64,000 nucleotides of DNA from Methyloversatilis sp. (GTDB taxonomy: Bacteria; Pseudomonadota; Gammaproteobacteria; Burkholderiales; Rhodocyclaceae), in assembly GCF_030698125.1 (NCBI RefSeq), contig NZ_JAUYNV010000038.1, positions 1 to 64,000 on the forward strand, read 5' to 3'. Positions 1 to 7,717 of the stretch are shown here, one piece after another. Position 1 is the first letter of the stretch; each line of letters opens with the position of its first letter. Made by a program: the position numbers and the translations under genes. The notes beneath the pieces are model-generated. The model did no database searches. It was not told the origin of the DNA and saw only the letters and a list, made by a program, of their open reading frames with translations.

Positions 1-3
1 GCA

Positions 4-44
4 GGAGCCGTCCCACGGTCGGCCCTGCATGGCCGACCGGCTCC
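4..44. repeat. REP-like palindrome
   Basis: Positions 16-24 (CGGTCGGCC) and 31-39 form a perfect 9-bp inverted repeat around a 6-base loop. An outer arm GGAGCCG at 4-10 matches 38-44. A related GGTCGGC hairpin lies at 9695-9718, so this looks like a dispersed intergenic palindrome and not a gene-specific site. It lies downstream of mogA, which ends at 343 on the minus strand. Confidence 0.6.
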
Positions 45-83
45 ACGGGCGGCGAGCCGTGCTCGCCGAAACCCCCGCTCCGC

Positions 84-309
84 CCCTGCAGGCGATGCGG
101 ACTTCGGACACGCGACAGCGCTTGATCAGCGTGCGGATCGCGGACAGGGTCCGCTCCTACGAAAGGCAACACCGTCGCGGTTTTCGTAGGAGCCTGCCCT
201 GCAGGCGATCCGGTCTCAAAGCACGCGACAGCGCATGAACAACGCGTGTATCGCTGACAGGGTCCGCTATGAGAAGGGCAGGCACCGTCGCGGTTTTCGT
301 AGCGGTCGT
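84..309. repeat. Two tandem copies of an imperfect 113-bp repeat
   Basis: Landmarks recur exactly 113 bases apart: CCTGCAGGCGAT near 85 and 198, GACAGGGTCCGCT at 143 and 256, ACCGTCGCGGTTTTCGTAG at 171 and 284. In copy one, GCTCCTACGAAA (153-164) and its exact complement (182-193) form a 12-bp stem with a 17-base loop. In copy two the left arm has decayed (ATGAGAAG). Short reading frames cross the repeat but resemble no protein. I see no gene in 1-342. Confidence 0.75.
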
Positions 310-342
310 CTGCGGTCAGTCCGCTGTGCGGGCGACGCCTGC

Positions 343-942
343 TCAGGTCCTGGGCGGCCGGATCGCGGATTTCGGGCGGAAGGCTTTCACCACGGCTTCG
401 TCGGTTTCGATGTACGGCCCGCCGATCAGATCGATGCAGTAGGGCACGGCGGCGAAGATGCCGGGCACGATCTGGGTGCCGTCCGCACCCTTCACGCCTT
501 CCAGCGTTTCCCGGATCGATTTCGGCTGCCCCGGCAGGTTCAGGATCAGCGTCTTGCCGCGGATGGCGCCAGTCTGGCGCGACAGGATGGCGGTCGGCAC
601 GAAGCGCAGGCTGATCTGGCGCATCTGTTCGCCGAAGCCGGGCATCAGCTTGTGCGCCACCGCCGCGGTGGCATCCGGTGTCACGTCGCGCGGCGCCGGG
701 CCGGTGCCGCCGGTGGTCAGCACGAGATCGCAGCCGGCGCTGTCGCACAGTTCGATCAGCGTCGCCTCGATCACCGGCTGTTCGTCCGGAATCAGCCGTG
801 TTTCAAAGGCGACCGGTGTCTTCAGCGCTGCCGACAGCCAGTCCTGCAGCGCCGGAATGCCCTGGTCCTGATAGACGCCGGACGAGGCGCGGTCGGACAC
901 TGACACCAGACCCACGGTCAGCAGATCGTCATCCTTGTTCAT
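343..942 (-). CDS. mogA: MogA, molybdopterin adenylyltransferase
   Basis: 199-residue MoaB/MogA-fold protein. In molybdenum cofactor synthesis this family adenylylates molybdopterin before metal insertion, in the cytoplasm. Visible signatures are VGLVSVSDRAS near residues 10-20, TGGTGPAPRDVTPD at about 77-90 (nucleotide/pterin loop) and NLPGQPKSI at about 135-143. Start chosen at MNKDDD because family members begin just before the VSVSDR strand; an in-frame ATG at 954 is an alternative. The start overlaps the 3' end of the upstream yjgA by 14 bases, so the two are probably co-transcribed. The MsrP molybdoenzyme further along the window is a plausible consumer of the cofactor. Confidence 0.93.
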   Translation of the reverse strand: MNKDDDLLTVGLVSVSDRASSGVYQDQGIPALQDWLSAALKTPVAFETRLIPDEQPVIEATLIELCDSAGCDLVLTTGGTGPAPRDVTPDATAAVAHKLMPGFGEQMRQISLRFVPTAILSRQTGAIRGKTLILNLPGQPKSIRETLEGVKGADGTQIVPGIFAAVPYCIDLIGGPYIETDEAVVKAFRPKSAIRPPRT

Positions 943-1510
943 CGTCGTGTTCATCCTCTGCGGTTTCGGTGGCGTCCGGCGTGCCGGCACGGTCGAGCTG
1001 GCGCAGCACGCGGAAGATTTCGCGGAACGCGCGCGGCGGCTTGTCCAGTTCGGTTTCGCGCAGCGCATTGCGGCGCAGCGTGCGCAGCTGGGTCAGATCG
1101 GCATCCGGCCACTGCGCGGCGATGTCGCCCAGCACCTGTTCGTCGGCGATCAGCCGCTCGCGCATGCGTTCCAGCATCTGTTCGCGTGCGACGGCGCGGG
1201 CGGACACGCCGCGTATCGCGTCCAGCGCCTCGACCAGCGGTGCGGTATCGATGGTTCGCATCACCTTGCCGACATACTGCATCTGCCGGCGCAGGCCTTC
1301 ACGGCTGCGGGTGCGACGCGTTTCCTCGATCGCGCGGCGCAGGTTGTCCGGCAGGTCGATGCGCTTGAGCTGGGTGTCGGACAGCGCGACCAGTTGTTCG
1401 CCGATGTCCTGCAGCGCATGCGAGTCGCGCTTCTTCTGGCTCTTGCTCGGGCCGTCGTACTGCGGCTCGTCATCGGGGTCGTCGTGGGTCGATATGGATT
1501 TCGGGCGCAT
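929..1510 (-). CDS. yjgA: YjgA/DarP, ribosome-associated DUF615 protein
   Basis: 193-residue DUF615 protein. The E. coli homologue binds late 50S ribosomal precursors and helps maturation. The sequence is highly charged: an acidic N-terminus with SKSQKKRD at about 20-27, a helical core with TQLKRIDLP and DLTQLRTLRRNA, and an acidic tail ending EDEHDDEQG. The start is at MRPKSIS; the longer frame running to 2128 is the antisense of pmbA. It is divergent from pmbA (start 1634), leaving about 120 bases for two promoters, and is followed by overlapping mogA. Confidence 0.9.
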   Translation of the reverse strand: MRPKSISTHDDPDDEPQYDGPSKSQKKRDSHALQDIGEQLVALSDTQLKRIDLPDNLRRAIEETRRTRSREGLRRQMQYVGKVMRTIDTAPLVEALDAIRGVSARAVAREQMLERMRERLIADEQVLGDIAAQWPDADLTQLRTLRRNALRETELDKPPRAFREIFRVLRQLDRAGTPDATETAEDEHDDEQG

Positions 1511-1633
1511 GGGGCGGGGCGAAGCTTGGCAAGCGGCTATTATTGCAGCTTTGCCGCAGCCCGCTCGTGCAACGCCATGCGTGGCGCGCCGGCTGCGGAT
1601 TCCCCACCGGATTTCACTGCGAGATAGGCCCCC

Positions 1634-2974
1634 ATGTCCCGACAGGGTTTCAGCTATACCGATGACAGCCTGCGCGACATTGCGCAGGATCTGCTGGACC
1701 ACGCGCGCGCCGGCGGCGCCACCGCGGCCGAGGTCGACGTGTCCGAAGGCTTCGGCCAGTCGGTCACGGTGCGCCGTGGCGAGGTCGAAACGATCGAATA
1801 CAACCGCGACAAGGGCATCGGCGTCACCGTCTATGTCGGCCAGCGCAAGGGTTACGCCAGTTCGAGCGACTTTTCGCGCGACGCGCTGCGCGCCTCGGTC
1901 GACGCGGCGCTGTCGATCGCCCGCTTCACCGCCGAAGACGACTGCGCCGGCCTGCCGGACAAGTCGCTGCTGGCGACCGAATTCCGCGACCTCGACCTGT
2001 ACCACCCGTGGGAGCCGCCGGTCGAGCAGGCGATCGAAATCGCCAAGCGCTGCGAAGACGCCGCCTTCGCCACCTCGCCGGATATCCGCAATTCGGAAGG
2101 CGGTTCGGTGTCGGCCCAGCAGTCGCAATTCATTTCGGCCAACAGCCTGGGCTTCATGGCGGGTTATTCGAGTTCGCGCCAGTACATCAGCTGTTCGGTC
2201 ATCGCCGGCGAGGGCGACGCCATGCAGCGCGAAGACTGGTACGCCAGCCAGCGTTCGGCAGCCGATCTGCCGTCACCCGAAGCCATCGGCCGCTATGCCG
2301 CCGAGCGCGCGCTGGCGCGGCTGGGCGCGCGGCGCGTCAAGACCACGCGGGTGCCGGTGCTGTTCGAGGCGCCGCTGGCCATCGGCCTGATCGGTCATTT
2401 CGTGCAGGCGGCCAGCGGTGGTTCGCTGTACCGCAAGTCGTCCTTCCTGCTCGACAGCCTGGGCAAGCAGATCTTCTCGCCGCTGATCAGTATTTCCGAA
2501 CGGCCGCATCTGCCGCGCGCCATGGGTTCCGGCATGTTCGACGACGACGGCGTGGCCACGCGCGACCGCGATGTCGTGCGGGACGGCGTACTCAACGGCT
2601 ACTTCCTGAGCACCTATTCGGCGCGCAAGCTGGGCATGCAGACCACCGGCAATGCCGGCGGCTCGCACAATCTGATCGTGAAGCCGGGTACGCGCAGCCT
2701 GGTGGACATGATCGGCTCGATCAAGCGCGGCCTGCTGGTGACCGAATTGCTCGGTCACGGCGTCAATTACGTGACCGGCGACTATTCGCGCGGCGCCGCC
2801 GGCTACTGGATCGAAAATGGCCAGATCGCCTGGCCGGTGCAGGAAATCACCATCGCCGGCAATCTGCGCGACATGTACATGGGCATCAAGGAAGTCGGCG
2901 CCGACACGCTGGTGCGCGGTTCGAAACAGTGCGGCTCGATCCTGATCGACCGCATGAGGATAGCCGGCGCGTGA
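1634..2974 (+). CDS. pmbA: PmbA/TldE metalloprotease subunit
   Basis: 446 residues, the normal length for TldE/PmbA, the non-catalytic partner of TldD. The TldD-TldE complex is an intracellular zinc protease that degrades unfolded peptides and matures some modified peptides. The N-terminal half has AAEVDVSEGFGQSVTVRRGE and EYNRDKGIGVTVYVG; the C-terminal half has LGMQTTGNAGGSHNL and GAAGYWIENGQIAWPV, all typical. TldD is not in the window. It is divergent from yjgA, as in many proteobacteria. The stop overlaps the GTG of the next gene by four bases (GTGA), so the two are translationally coupled. Confidence 0.95.
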   Translation: MSRQGFSYTDDSLRDIAQDLLDHARAGGATAAEVDVSEGFGQSVTVRRGEVETIEYNRDKGIGVTVYVGQRKGYASSSDFSRDALRASVDAALSIARFTAEDDCAGLPDKSLLATEFRDLDLYHPWEPPVEQAIEIAKRCEDAAFATSPDIRNSEGGSVSAQQSQFISANSLGFMAGYSSSRQYISCSVIAGEGDAMQREDWYASQRSAADLPSPEAIGRYAAERALARLGARRVKTTRVPVLFEAPLAIGLIGHFVQAASGGSLYRKSSFLLDSLGKQIFSPLISISERPHLPRAMGSGMFDDDGVATRDRDVVRDGVLNGYFLSTYSARKLGMQTTGNAGGSHNLIVKPGTRSLVDMIGSIKRGLLVTELLGHGVNYVTGDYSRGAAGYWIENGQIAWPVQEITIAGNLRDMYMGIKEVGADTLVRGSKQCGSILIDRMRIAGA

Positions 2975-4053
2975 GCGCGCGCGGGCGGCGCACCTTCCTG
3001 CAGGCGGCGCCCGCCGCGCTGCTGGCCGCGCCGGCCGTGGTGGGAGCGCAGCCGGCGATCCGCTGGCGGCTGGCGTCGAGCTTTCCGAAGGGGCTGGATG
3101 CGCTGTTTCCCGCCGCCGAGCAGGTGGCGCAGCAGGTGAGTGCGGCGACCGGCGGCCGCTTCCAGATCCAGGTGTTCTCCGCCAACGAACTGGTACCGCC
3201 GTTCGGTGTGCTCGACGCAGTACGCGAAGGCACGGTCGAGTGCGGTCATTCCGCGTCCTACTACTACATCGGCAAGGACCCGACCTTCGCCTTTGACTGT
3301 GCGATGCCCTTTGGCCTGAACAGTCGCCAGCAGAGCGCGTGGCTGATCGACGGCGGGGGCATGGCGCTGATGCGCGAGCTGTTCGCCGGCTACAACATCG
3401 TCAATTTTCCGTGCGGCAACACCGGCGCGCAGATGGGCGGCTGGTTCCGGCGCGAAATCCGCACCGTGGCCGATCTGAAGGGCCTGAAGATGCGCGTCGG
3501 CGGTCTGGCCGGGCAGGTGGTGACCCGTCTGGGCGTGGTGCCGCAGCAGATTCCGGGCTCCGACGTCTATCCGGCGCTGGAAAAGGGCGCCATCGACGCC
3601 GCCGAATGGGTCGGGCCGTACGACGACCTGAAGCTCGGCTTCTACAAGGTCGCGCCCTATTACTACTACCCGGGCTGGGCCGAAGCCGGGCCGCAGCTGT
3701 CGATCTACGTGAACCGCGCGGCGCATGACGCGCTGCCGGCCGACTACCGCCACATTCTCGAAGCCGCCTGCGCGGCCGCACACGTTGGCATGCAGGCGCG
3801 CTACGACGCGCGCAATCCGGCCGCGATGAAGAAGTTGATCGAGGGCGGCGCCCGGTTGCGCATGTTCTCGCGCGACATCCTGCTCGCCTGCCAGAAGGAG
3901 TCGTTCGCGCTGTACCGCGAACTTGCGGCGTCCAGTCCCGGCTTCCGCAAGGTGTTCGAACCGTGGAACCGCTTCCGCTCAGAACAGCACCTGTGGACGC
4001 GGATTTCGGAAAATTCGGTCGATGCGTTCGCTGGTCGGCATCCGGTTAAGTAG
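2971..4053 (+). CDS. TRAP-type (DctP family) solute-binding protein
   Basis: 360-residue periplasmic binding protein of the DctP/TRAP family, which captures organic acids for a DctQM permease. The N-terminus has a twin-arginine signal (RR at 6-7, RRTFLQ, then an Ala-rich stretch to VVGA), implying folded export. Family marks include FSANELVPPFGVLDAVREGTVE, LKGLKMRVGGLAGQVVTRLG and ALEKGAIDAAEWVGPYDD, where the conserved Arg of MRVGG normally binds a carboxylate. GTG start, four-base overlap with pmbA. No dctQ or dctM lies nearby, so the membrane partner must be elsewhere. The ligand is unknown; the YYYYPGWAE region resembles members binding monocarboxylates or 2-oxoacids. Confidence 0.88.
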   Translation: MSARGRRTFLQAAPAALLAAPAVVGAQPAIRWRLASSFPKGLDALFPAAEQVAQQVSAATGGRFQIQVFSANELVPPFGVLDAVREGTVECGHSASYYYIGKDPTFAFDCAMPFGLNSRQQSAWLIDGGGMALMRELFAGYNIVNFPCGNTGAQMGGWFRREIRTVADLKGLKMRVGGLAGQVVTRLGVVPQQIPGSDVYPALEKGAIDAAEWVGPYDDLKLGFYKVAPYYYYPGWAEAGPQLSIYVNRAAHDALPADYRHILEAACAAAHVGMQARYDARNPAAMKKLIEGGARLRMFSRDILLACQKESFALYRELAASSPGFRKVFEPWNRFRSEQHLWTRISENSVDAFAGRHPVK

Positions 4054-4088
4054 CGGGTAAGCGAAGCGTCACGCGAGGCGACTGACAC

Positions 4089-4532
4089 TCAGTCGGGTAA
4101 CCCCTCCGTCGGATCGACGTAATTCACACCCAGGGGTTCGAAGTGCTTCCCATTGCACGTCAGCACGACCCATCCGCGTGCCAGCGCTGTGGCGGCGATG
4201 GCCACGTCCGCAAAGCCCGGGTGACGTCCGGACGCCGTTGCCCTTTCGGACAGAGCGCCGGCTATGCGCCCGACATGCGCATCAAACGGCACGATGCGCT
4301 CTTCGCCTTGGGCGATCAGTCCGTCCAGCCAGCGGGTGAGTTGGGCGGCGCGTTCAACCCCGCCGGCCCGCCTGAGTTTGCAGATGCCTTGCTCGATTTC
4401 GGCGACCGTTACTGCGGAAAGATACAAAGTCGCGCTGTGGGCCTGCATCCAGGCGGCAAGCGCCTGGCCGGGTAACCGCTTGCCCGGCGCCAACAAGGAC
4501 AGTACCGAGGTATCGAGCAGATAGCCGTTCAA
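4089..4532 (-). CDS. VapC-like PIN-domain toxin
   Basis: 147-residue PIN-domain protein, predicted RNase toxin of a type II toxin-antitoxin pair. The acidic metal-binding residues are placed as expected: D7 in LLDTSV, E45 in VAEIEQGI and D109 in GFADVAIAATA. A C-terminal TCNGKHF matches the usual T-R-N-x-x-H-F, with Cys in place of Arg. The start overlaps the antitoxin stop by four bases (ATGA at 4529-4532), typical of coupled toxins. It converges on the TRAP binding-protein gene. The RNA target cannot be told from sequence. Confidence 0.9.
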   Translation of the reverse strand: MNGYLLDTSVLSLLAPGKRLPGQALAAWMQAHSATLYLSAVTVAEIEQGICKLRRAGGVERAAQLTRWLDGLIAQGEERIVPFDAHVGRIAGALSERATASGRHPGFADVAIAATALARGWVVLTCNGKHFEPLGVNYVDPTEGLPD

Positions 4533-4771
4533 AGAATGACCTCACGGAGCGGCGCAGTGTCGCGCTCGAACTCGACCTCACCCGGGAATGACAGCAGAAG
4601 ATCGGCAAACGAGGCCCTGTCAGCGGGATACAGTCGATGTGCGTCCTCGATCGGTACGAGTACAGCCGCCGGTTTGCCGTGACGGGTGATCGTTGTGGGC
4701 CGCCCGTGTTCGGCCGCATCGACCAGTGCAGAAAACTTTGCCTTGGCGTCGCGAATCTGAATGCTGTCCAT
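4529..4771 (-). CDS. Phd/YefM-family antitoxin
   Basis: 80-residue antitoxin. IQIRDAKAKFSALVDAAEHG and ITRHGKPAAVLVPIED are the Phd/YefM DNA-binding fold, which represses its own promoter. The C-terminal part (ADLLLSFPGEVEFERD) should be the segment that wraps the PIN toxin. It lies directly upstream of and overlaps the toxin gene. Four bases before its ATG begins a perfect 18-bp inverted repeat, the obvious operator. Confidence 0.92.
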   Translation of the reverse strand: MDSIQIRDAKAKFSALVDAAEHGRPTTITRHGKPAAVLVPIEDAHRLYPADRASFADLLLSFPGEVEFERDTAPLREVIL

Positions 4772-4774
4772 AGC

Positions 4775-4816
4775 TCACCCGATAAAATGACTTTATGTAG
4801 TCATTTTATCGGGTGA
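4775..4816 (-). promoter_or_regulatory. Operator palindrome of the toxin-antitoxin operon
   Basis: TCACCCGATAAAATGACT at 4775-4792 and its exact complement at 4799-4816 form a perfect 18-bp inverted repeat with a 6-base spacer. Read on the minus strand, the proximal arm ends GGGTGA, five bases from the antitoxin ATG (4769-4771), so the arm also contains the likely Shine-Dalgarno. It can act as a DNA operator for the Phd-type repressor and as an mRNA hairpin hiding the ribosome binding site. Which one dominates is inference. Confidence 0.85.
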
Positions 4817-4845
4817 ATGGCCCACCGGACAATAGATTGACGACA

Positions 4846-5277
4846 TCATCGACGTTCGTCTGCGCTTCGCGAATCGGTTTCGGGCACGGGTGGCCATGCG
4901 GGACGATGCAGTGCCACCCAAGTCTTCAGTTTTCGACGTGCGGAGTCACCTGCCGGATCAATGCCAAGGTGGTCACAGATGTCTCGCCATCCTTTCCAGA
5001 TTTGACGCTCCGCTGATAGCTCCGGAACCGATGCTGCCCACTGCGAGGGGTTCGGCGAGGCTGCTCGCTTCGACGAAGCGACTTCGCTCTTAATCCGTTC
5101 GATCCGGGCCAAAAGCTCAGCTTTCACTTGCTCAGGTGCAGGCTCAGTTGTATCCGTACTCTCGATCGCGAGCATCCGGCGTAAAGCATCGTTAAACGTG
5201 AGGCTCTCAAAGGGCTTTGGTCTGGCCAGTAGCCACACCATTTCAACCACATCATCGTCGACCTCGAACTGGCGCAT
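4846..5277 (-). CDS. Hypothetical protein, possible ribbon-helix-helix regulator
   Basis: 143 residues, not recognised overall. The N-terminus (MRQFEVDDDVVEMV, then ESLTFNDALRRML at about 24-36) has the strand-helix-helix pattern of ribbon-helix-helix DNA-binding proteins and of the SeqA N-terminal segment. A charged linker follows, then a second block (QWAASVPELSAERQIWKGWRDICDHLGI...) that may be a separate domain. A good AAGGAGA Shine-Dalgarno precedes the start. The upstream direct repeats overlap a promoter, which fits autoregulation. It reads in the same direction as the toxin-antitoxin pair about 75 bases downstream and may belong to the same acquired island. Confidence 0.7.
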   Translation of the reverse strand: MRQFEVDDDVVEMVWLLARPKPFESLTFNDALRRMLAIESTDTTEPAPEQVKAELLARIERIKSEVASSKRAASPNPSQWAASVPELSAERQIWKGWRDICDHLGIDPAGDSARRKLKTWVALHRPAWPPVPETDSRSADERR

Positions 5278-5310
5278 CGGAATCTCCTTGGTTTGGAACA
5301 GACGGCTTCA

Positions 5311-5355
5311 ATTCGATCACTAGTGAAGTTAAGTGTCAACTAGTGACGTTTAGTG
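5311..5355 (-). promoter_or_regulatory. Promoter with two overlapping 17-bp operator repeats
   Basis: ACTAGTGAAGTTAAGTG (5319-5335) and ACTAGTGACGTTTAGTG (5339-5355) match at 15 of 17 bases with a 20-bp period, about two helical turns. The first lies within a perfect palindrome, TCACTAGTGA (5317-5326). On the minus strand a consensus -35 TTGACA is at 5339-5334, then 17 bases, then TCGAAT at 5316-5311 as a weak -10. The repeats flank and cover this promoter, which fits repression of the downstream gene. Confidence 0.7.
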
Positions 5356-5432
5356 ATTTCCGGACGGCTGTAGTGGTCATCCGTTGTAACGGACCCGTGA
5401 GCTGCAATCTTTCGGACGAATGGTCGGCCACA

Positions 5433-5468
5433 CCGGAAAAGACAAGGGCCGCTGAAGCGGCCCTTGTC
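5433..5468 (-). terminator. metK intrinsic terminator
   Basis: GACAAGGGCCGC (5441-5452) and its complement (5457-5468) give a perfect 12-bp stem with loop TGAA. On the minus strand TTTTCC follows. It lies just past the metK stop. The 215-base gap 5278-5492 otherwise holds only the divergent promoter region of the hypothetical gene. Confidence 0.88.
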
Positions 5469-5492
5469 GTGTGGCAACAGTGCGTGCGGCGC

Positions 5493-6656
5493 TTACAGTC
5501 CTGCGTCTGCCCGCAAGGCGGCGGCGCGGTCGATCGCCTCCCAGCTGAATTCCGGCTCGTCGCGGCCGAAGTGGCCGTAGGCGGCGGTCTTCTGGTAGAT
5601 CGGGCGCAGCAGGTCGAGCATCTGCACGATGCCCTTCGGGCGCAGGTCGAAATGCCGGCTCACCAGTTCGGTCAGCTTTTCGTTCGAGATTTTGCCGGTA
5701 CCGAAGGTGTCGACCATGATCGAGGTCGGCTGGGCGACGCCGATGGCGTAGCTCACCTGCACCAGCGCCCTGGAGGCGAGGCCGGCGGCGACGATGTTCT
5801 TCGCCACGTAACGCGCGGCGTAGGCGGCCGAACGGTCGACCTTGGACGGGTCCTTGCCGGAGAATGCGCCGCCGCCGTGCGGTGCGGCACCGCCGTAGGT
5901 GTCGACGATGATCTTGCGACCGGTCAGACCGCAGTCGCCCTGCGGGCCGCCGACGACGAAGCGGCCGGTCGGATTCACCAGATACTTGATTTCGCCCTTG
6001 ACCAGTTCCGGCGGCAGCACCGGTTTGATCACGTCTTCGATCACCGCCTCGCGGATGGCTTCGAGCGACATGTCGGGCGCGTGCTGGGTCGACAGCACCA
6101 CCGTATCGATGCGCTCGGGCTTGCCATCGACGTAGCGGATGGTCACCTGGCTCTTGGCGTCCGGGCGCAGCCAGGGCAGGCGGCCGTCCTTGCGCAGATG
6201 GGCCTGGCGCTCGACCAGACGGTGCGAAAGGTGGATGGCCAGCGGCATCAGCACCGGCGTTTCGTCGCAGGCGTAGCCGAACATCAGGCCCTGGTCGCCG
6301 GCGCCCTGGTTCAGGTAGTCGTCGCTGGCGCGATCGACGCCCTGCGCGATGTCCGGGCTCTGCTTGTCGTAGGCCACCAGCACGGCGCAGCCCTTGTAGT
6401 CGATGCCGTATTCGGTGTTGTCGTAGCCGATGCGCTTGAGCGTGTCGCGCGTGACGTGGATGTAGTCGACGTTGGCGGTCGTCGTGATTTCGCCCGCGAG
6501 CACGACGAGGCCGGTGTTGCACAGCGTTTCCGCGGCGACACGGGCGGTCGGGTCCTGCGCGAGGATGGCGTCGAGGATGGCATCCGACACCTGGTCGGAC
6601 ACCTTGTCCGGGTGACCTTCTGAAACCGATTCCGACGTGAATAGATACTCTGACAT
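5493..6656 (-). CDS. metK: S-adenosylmethionine synthetase
   Basis: 387 residues, normal length. MetK makes S-adenosylmethionine from methionine and ATP in the cytoplasm. Signatures include [20 protein letters not shown] (10-29), [12 protein letters not shown] (118-129) and the [19 protein letters not shown] phosphate loop. The start is MSEYLF, eight bases after AAGGAG; the upstream in-frame MIKRSRR lies in the leader and is rejected. It is followed by a strong terminator, so it is monocistronic. The 60-base leader can fold so that the Shine-Dalgarno is paired (separate entry). Confidence 0.98.
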   Translation of the reverse strand: MSEYLFTSESVSEGHPDKVSDQVSDAILDAILAQDPTARVAAETLCNTGLVVLAGEITTTANVDYIHVTRDTLKRIGYDNTEYGIDYKGCAVLVAYDKQSPDIAQGVDRASDDYLNQGAGDQGLMFGYACDETPVLMPLAIHLSHRLVERQAHLRKDGRLPWLRPDAKSQVTIRYVDGKPERIDTVVLSTQHAPDMSLEAIREAVIEDVIKPVLPPELVKGEIKYLVNPTGRFVVGGPQGDCGLTGRKIIVDTYGGAAPHGGGAFSGKDPSKVDRSAAYAARYVAKNIVAAGLASRALVQVSYAIGVAQPTSIMVDTFGTGKISNEKLTELVSRHFDLRPKGIVQMLDLLRPIYQKTAAYGHFGRDEPEFSWEAIDRAAALRADAGL

Positions 6657-6721
6657 GCGCCTGCTCCTTTTGATCATCCCTGTGCTGGTTCGTCGAACCA
6701 GCCCCGGGAAGCGAGCAGGCG
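6657..6721 (-). promoter_or_regulatory. Structured metK leader that can hide the ribosome binding site
   Basis: On the minus strand CGCCTGCTC (6721-6713) is perfectly complementary to GAGCAGGCG (6666-6658), which contains the last three bases of the AAGGAG Shine-Dalgarno and abuts the start codon. Between the two arms lies a strong hairpin: GCTGGTT (6684-6690) pairs with AACCAGC (6696-6702), extendable to 9 bp around one base. It is flanked by TCCC/GGGA, which can extend the stem. This layout resembles translation-blocking metabolite or feedback elements upstream of metK, but I cannot assign it to a known riboswitch class by eye. Confidence 0.5.
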
Positions 6722-6826
6722 ACGCTTTAGCAGTATTTTTAATCCGCCCTGCAAGTTGTCTCGTTTAACTCGGCGGAAGCATTAGTCTACCGCGTCCTGT
6801 CGTTCCCGTGCGCCACGCATTTCTCG

Positions 6827-7708
6827 ATGTCTGCAGTTGTTCACACCTTGGCAAGCCGGATTGCCGGCGCTGTCTTCGGCGTGTTGTCACGCTGTCCGCT
6901 GCGCGTCCTGCAGACGGTGGGCGCGTTCGCCGGGCGTCGCATGCATGCCTGGTCGGGCAAGTTCCGCCGCGAATTCGATGCCAATCTGAAACGCGCCGTG
7001 CCGGATGCCGATGCGTCGCTGATCGACGCCGCAGCCGCCAGCGCAGGGCGTGTCGTGTTCGAACTGCCCTGGGTGTGGATGCGACCACGCGCCGAGGTGC
7101 TGGCCCGGGTGACCGGCGTCACCGGCTGGGAACATGTCGCGGCGCTGCACGCGAAGGGACGCGGCGTGGTGCTGCTGACGCCGCACATGGGCGCTTTCGA
7201 GGTAGCGGCGCAACTGATCGGCTCACGTCTGCCGATCACCGTGCTGTACCGCGAGCCCCGCCAGGCCTGGCTCGGCCCGCTGATGGCACGCGGGCGAGAC
7301 GGCGGCGGGGTGTCGCTGGCCGCGGCTGACGGCGGCGGCGTGCGCCGGTTGCTGCGTACGCTGCGTGACGGCGGGCTGGTCGGCATCCTGCCCGATCAGG
7401 TGCCGGCCAACGGCGAAGGGGTTTGGGCCGATTTCTTCGGCCGCCCGGCCTACACGATGACGCTGGCGGCGCGCCTGACCGAGCATGCCGAAGGTCCGCT
7501 GATGGTGTTCGCCGAGCGGCTGCCGGACGGGCCGGGCTTCCATCTGCACTTCCTGCCGCCCGAGGTGCCGGTCACCGGCGACACGCGGGCGCGCGTCGAG
7601 GCGATCAACCGCAGCGTCGAAGCACTGGTGCGCCGCTATCCCGACCAGTACATCTGGGGTTACAAGCGCTACAAGTGCCCGCCCGGCGTGCAGCGGCCCG
7701 CGCTGTAG
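6827..7708 (+). CDS. Lipid A biosynthesis lauroyl/myristoyl acyltransferase family
   Basis: 293-residue LpxL/HtrB-type acyltransferase. It transfers a secondary acyl chain to lipid A (or acts on a related lipid) at the inner membrane. The HX4(D/E) motif is TPHMGAFEV at about 124-132, followed by LYREPRQAWL and ILPDQVPANGEGVWADFFG, all typical. The N-terminus is hydrophobic enough for membrane association but has no long helix. It is divergent from metK; downstream genes in the same direction suggest an operon with the CoA-binding protein (nine-base gap). Whether it acts as LpxL, LpxM or LpxP is not decidable. Confidence 0.9.
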   Translation: MSAVVHTLASRIAGAVFGVLSRCPLRVLQTVGAFAGRRMHAWSGKFRREFDANLKRAVPDADASLIDAAAASAGRVVFELPWVWMRPRAEVLARVTGVTGWEHVAALHAKGRGVVLLTPHMGAFEVAAQLIGSRLPITVLYREPRQAWLGPLMARGRDGGGVSLAAADGGGVRRLLRTLRDGGLVGILPDQVPANGEGVWADFFGRPAYTMTLAARLTEHAEGPLMVFAERLPDGPGFHLHFLPPEVPVTGDTRARVEAINRSVEALVRRYPDQYIWGYKRYKCPPGVQRPAL

Positions 7709-7717
7709 AATGCGCGC

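Noticed and set aside
929-2128. Extension of yjgA into pmbA (399 codons)
   Set aside because: The part beyond 1510 is the antisense of pmbA; the yjgA family starts at MRPKSIS.
5217-6623. Plus-strand open frame across metK
   Set aside because: It is the complement of metK with a His/Asp/Arg-rich shadow sequence and includes the metK terminator.
6657-6721. Naming the metK leader as a specific known SAM or SAH riboswitch
   Set aside because: The pairing is visible, but I could not match a known consensus by eye, so only a candidate is reported.
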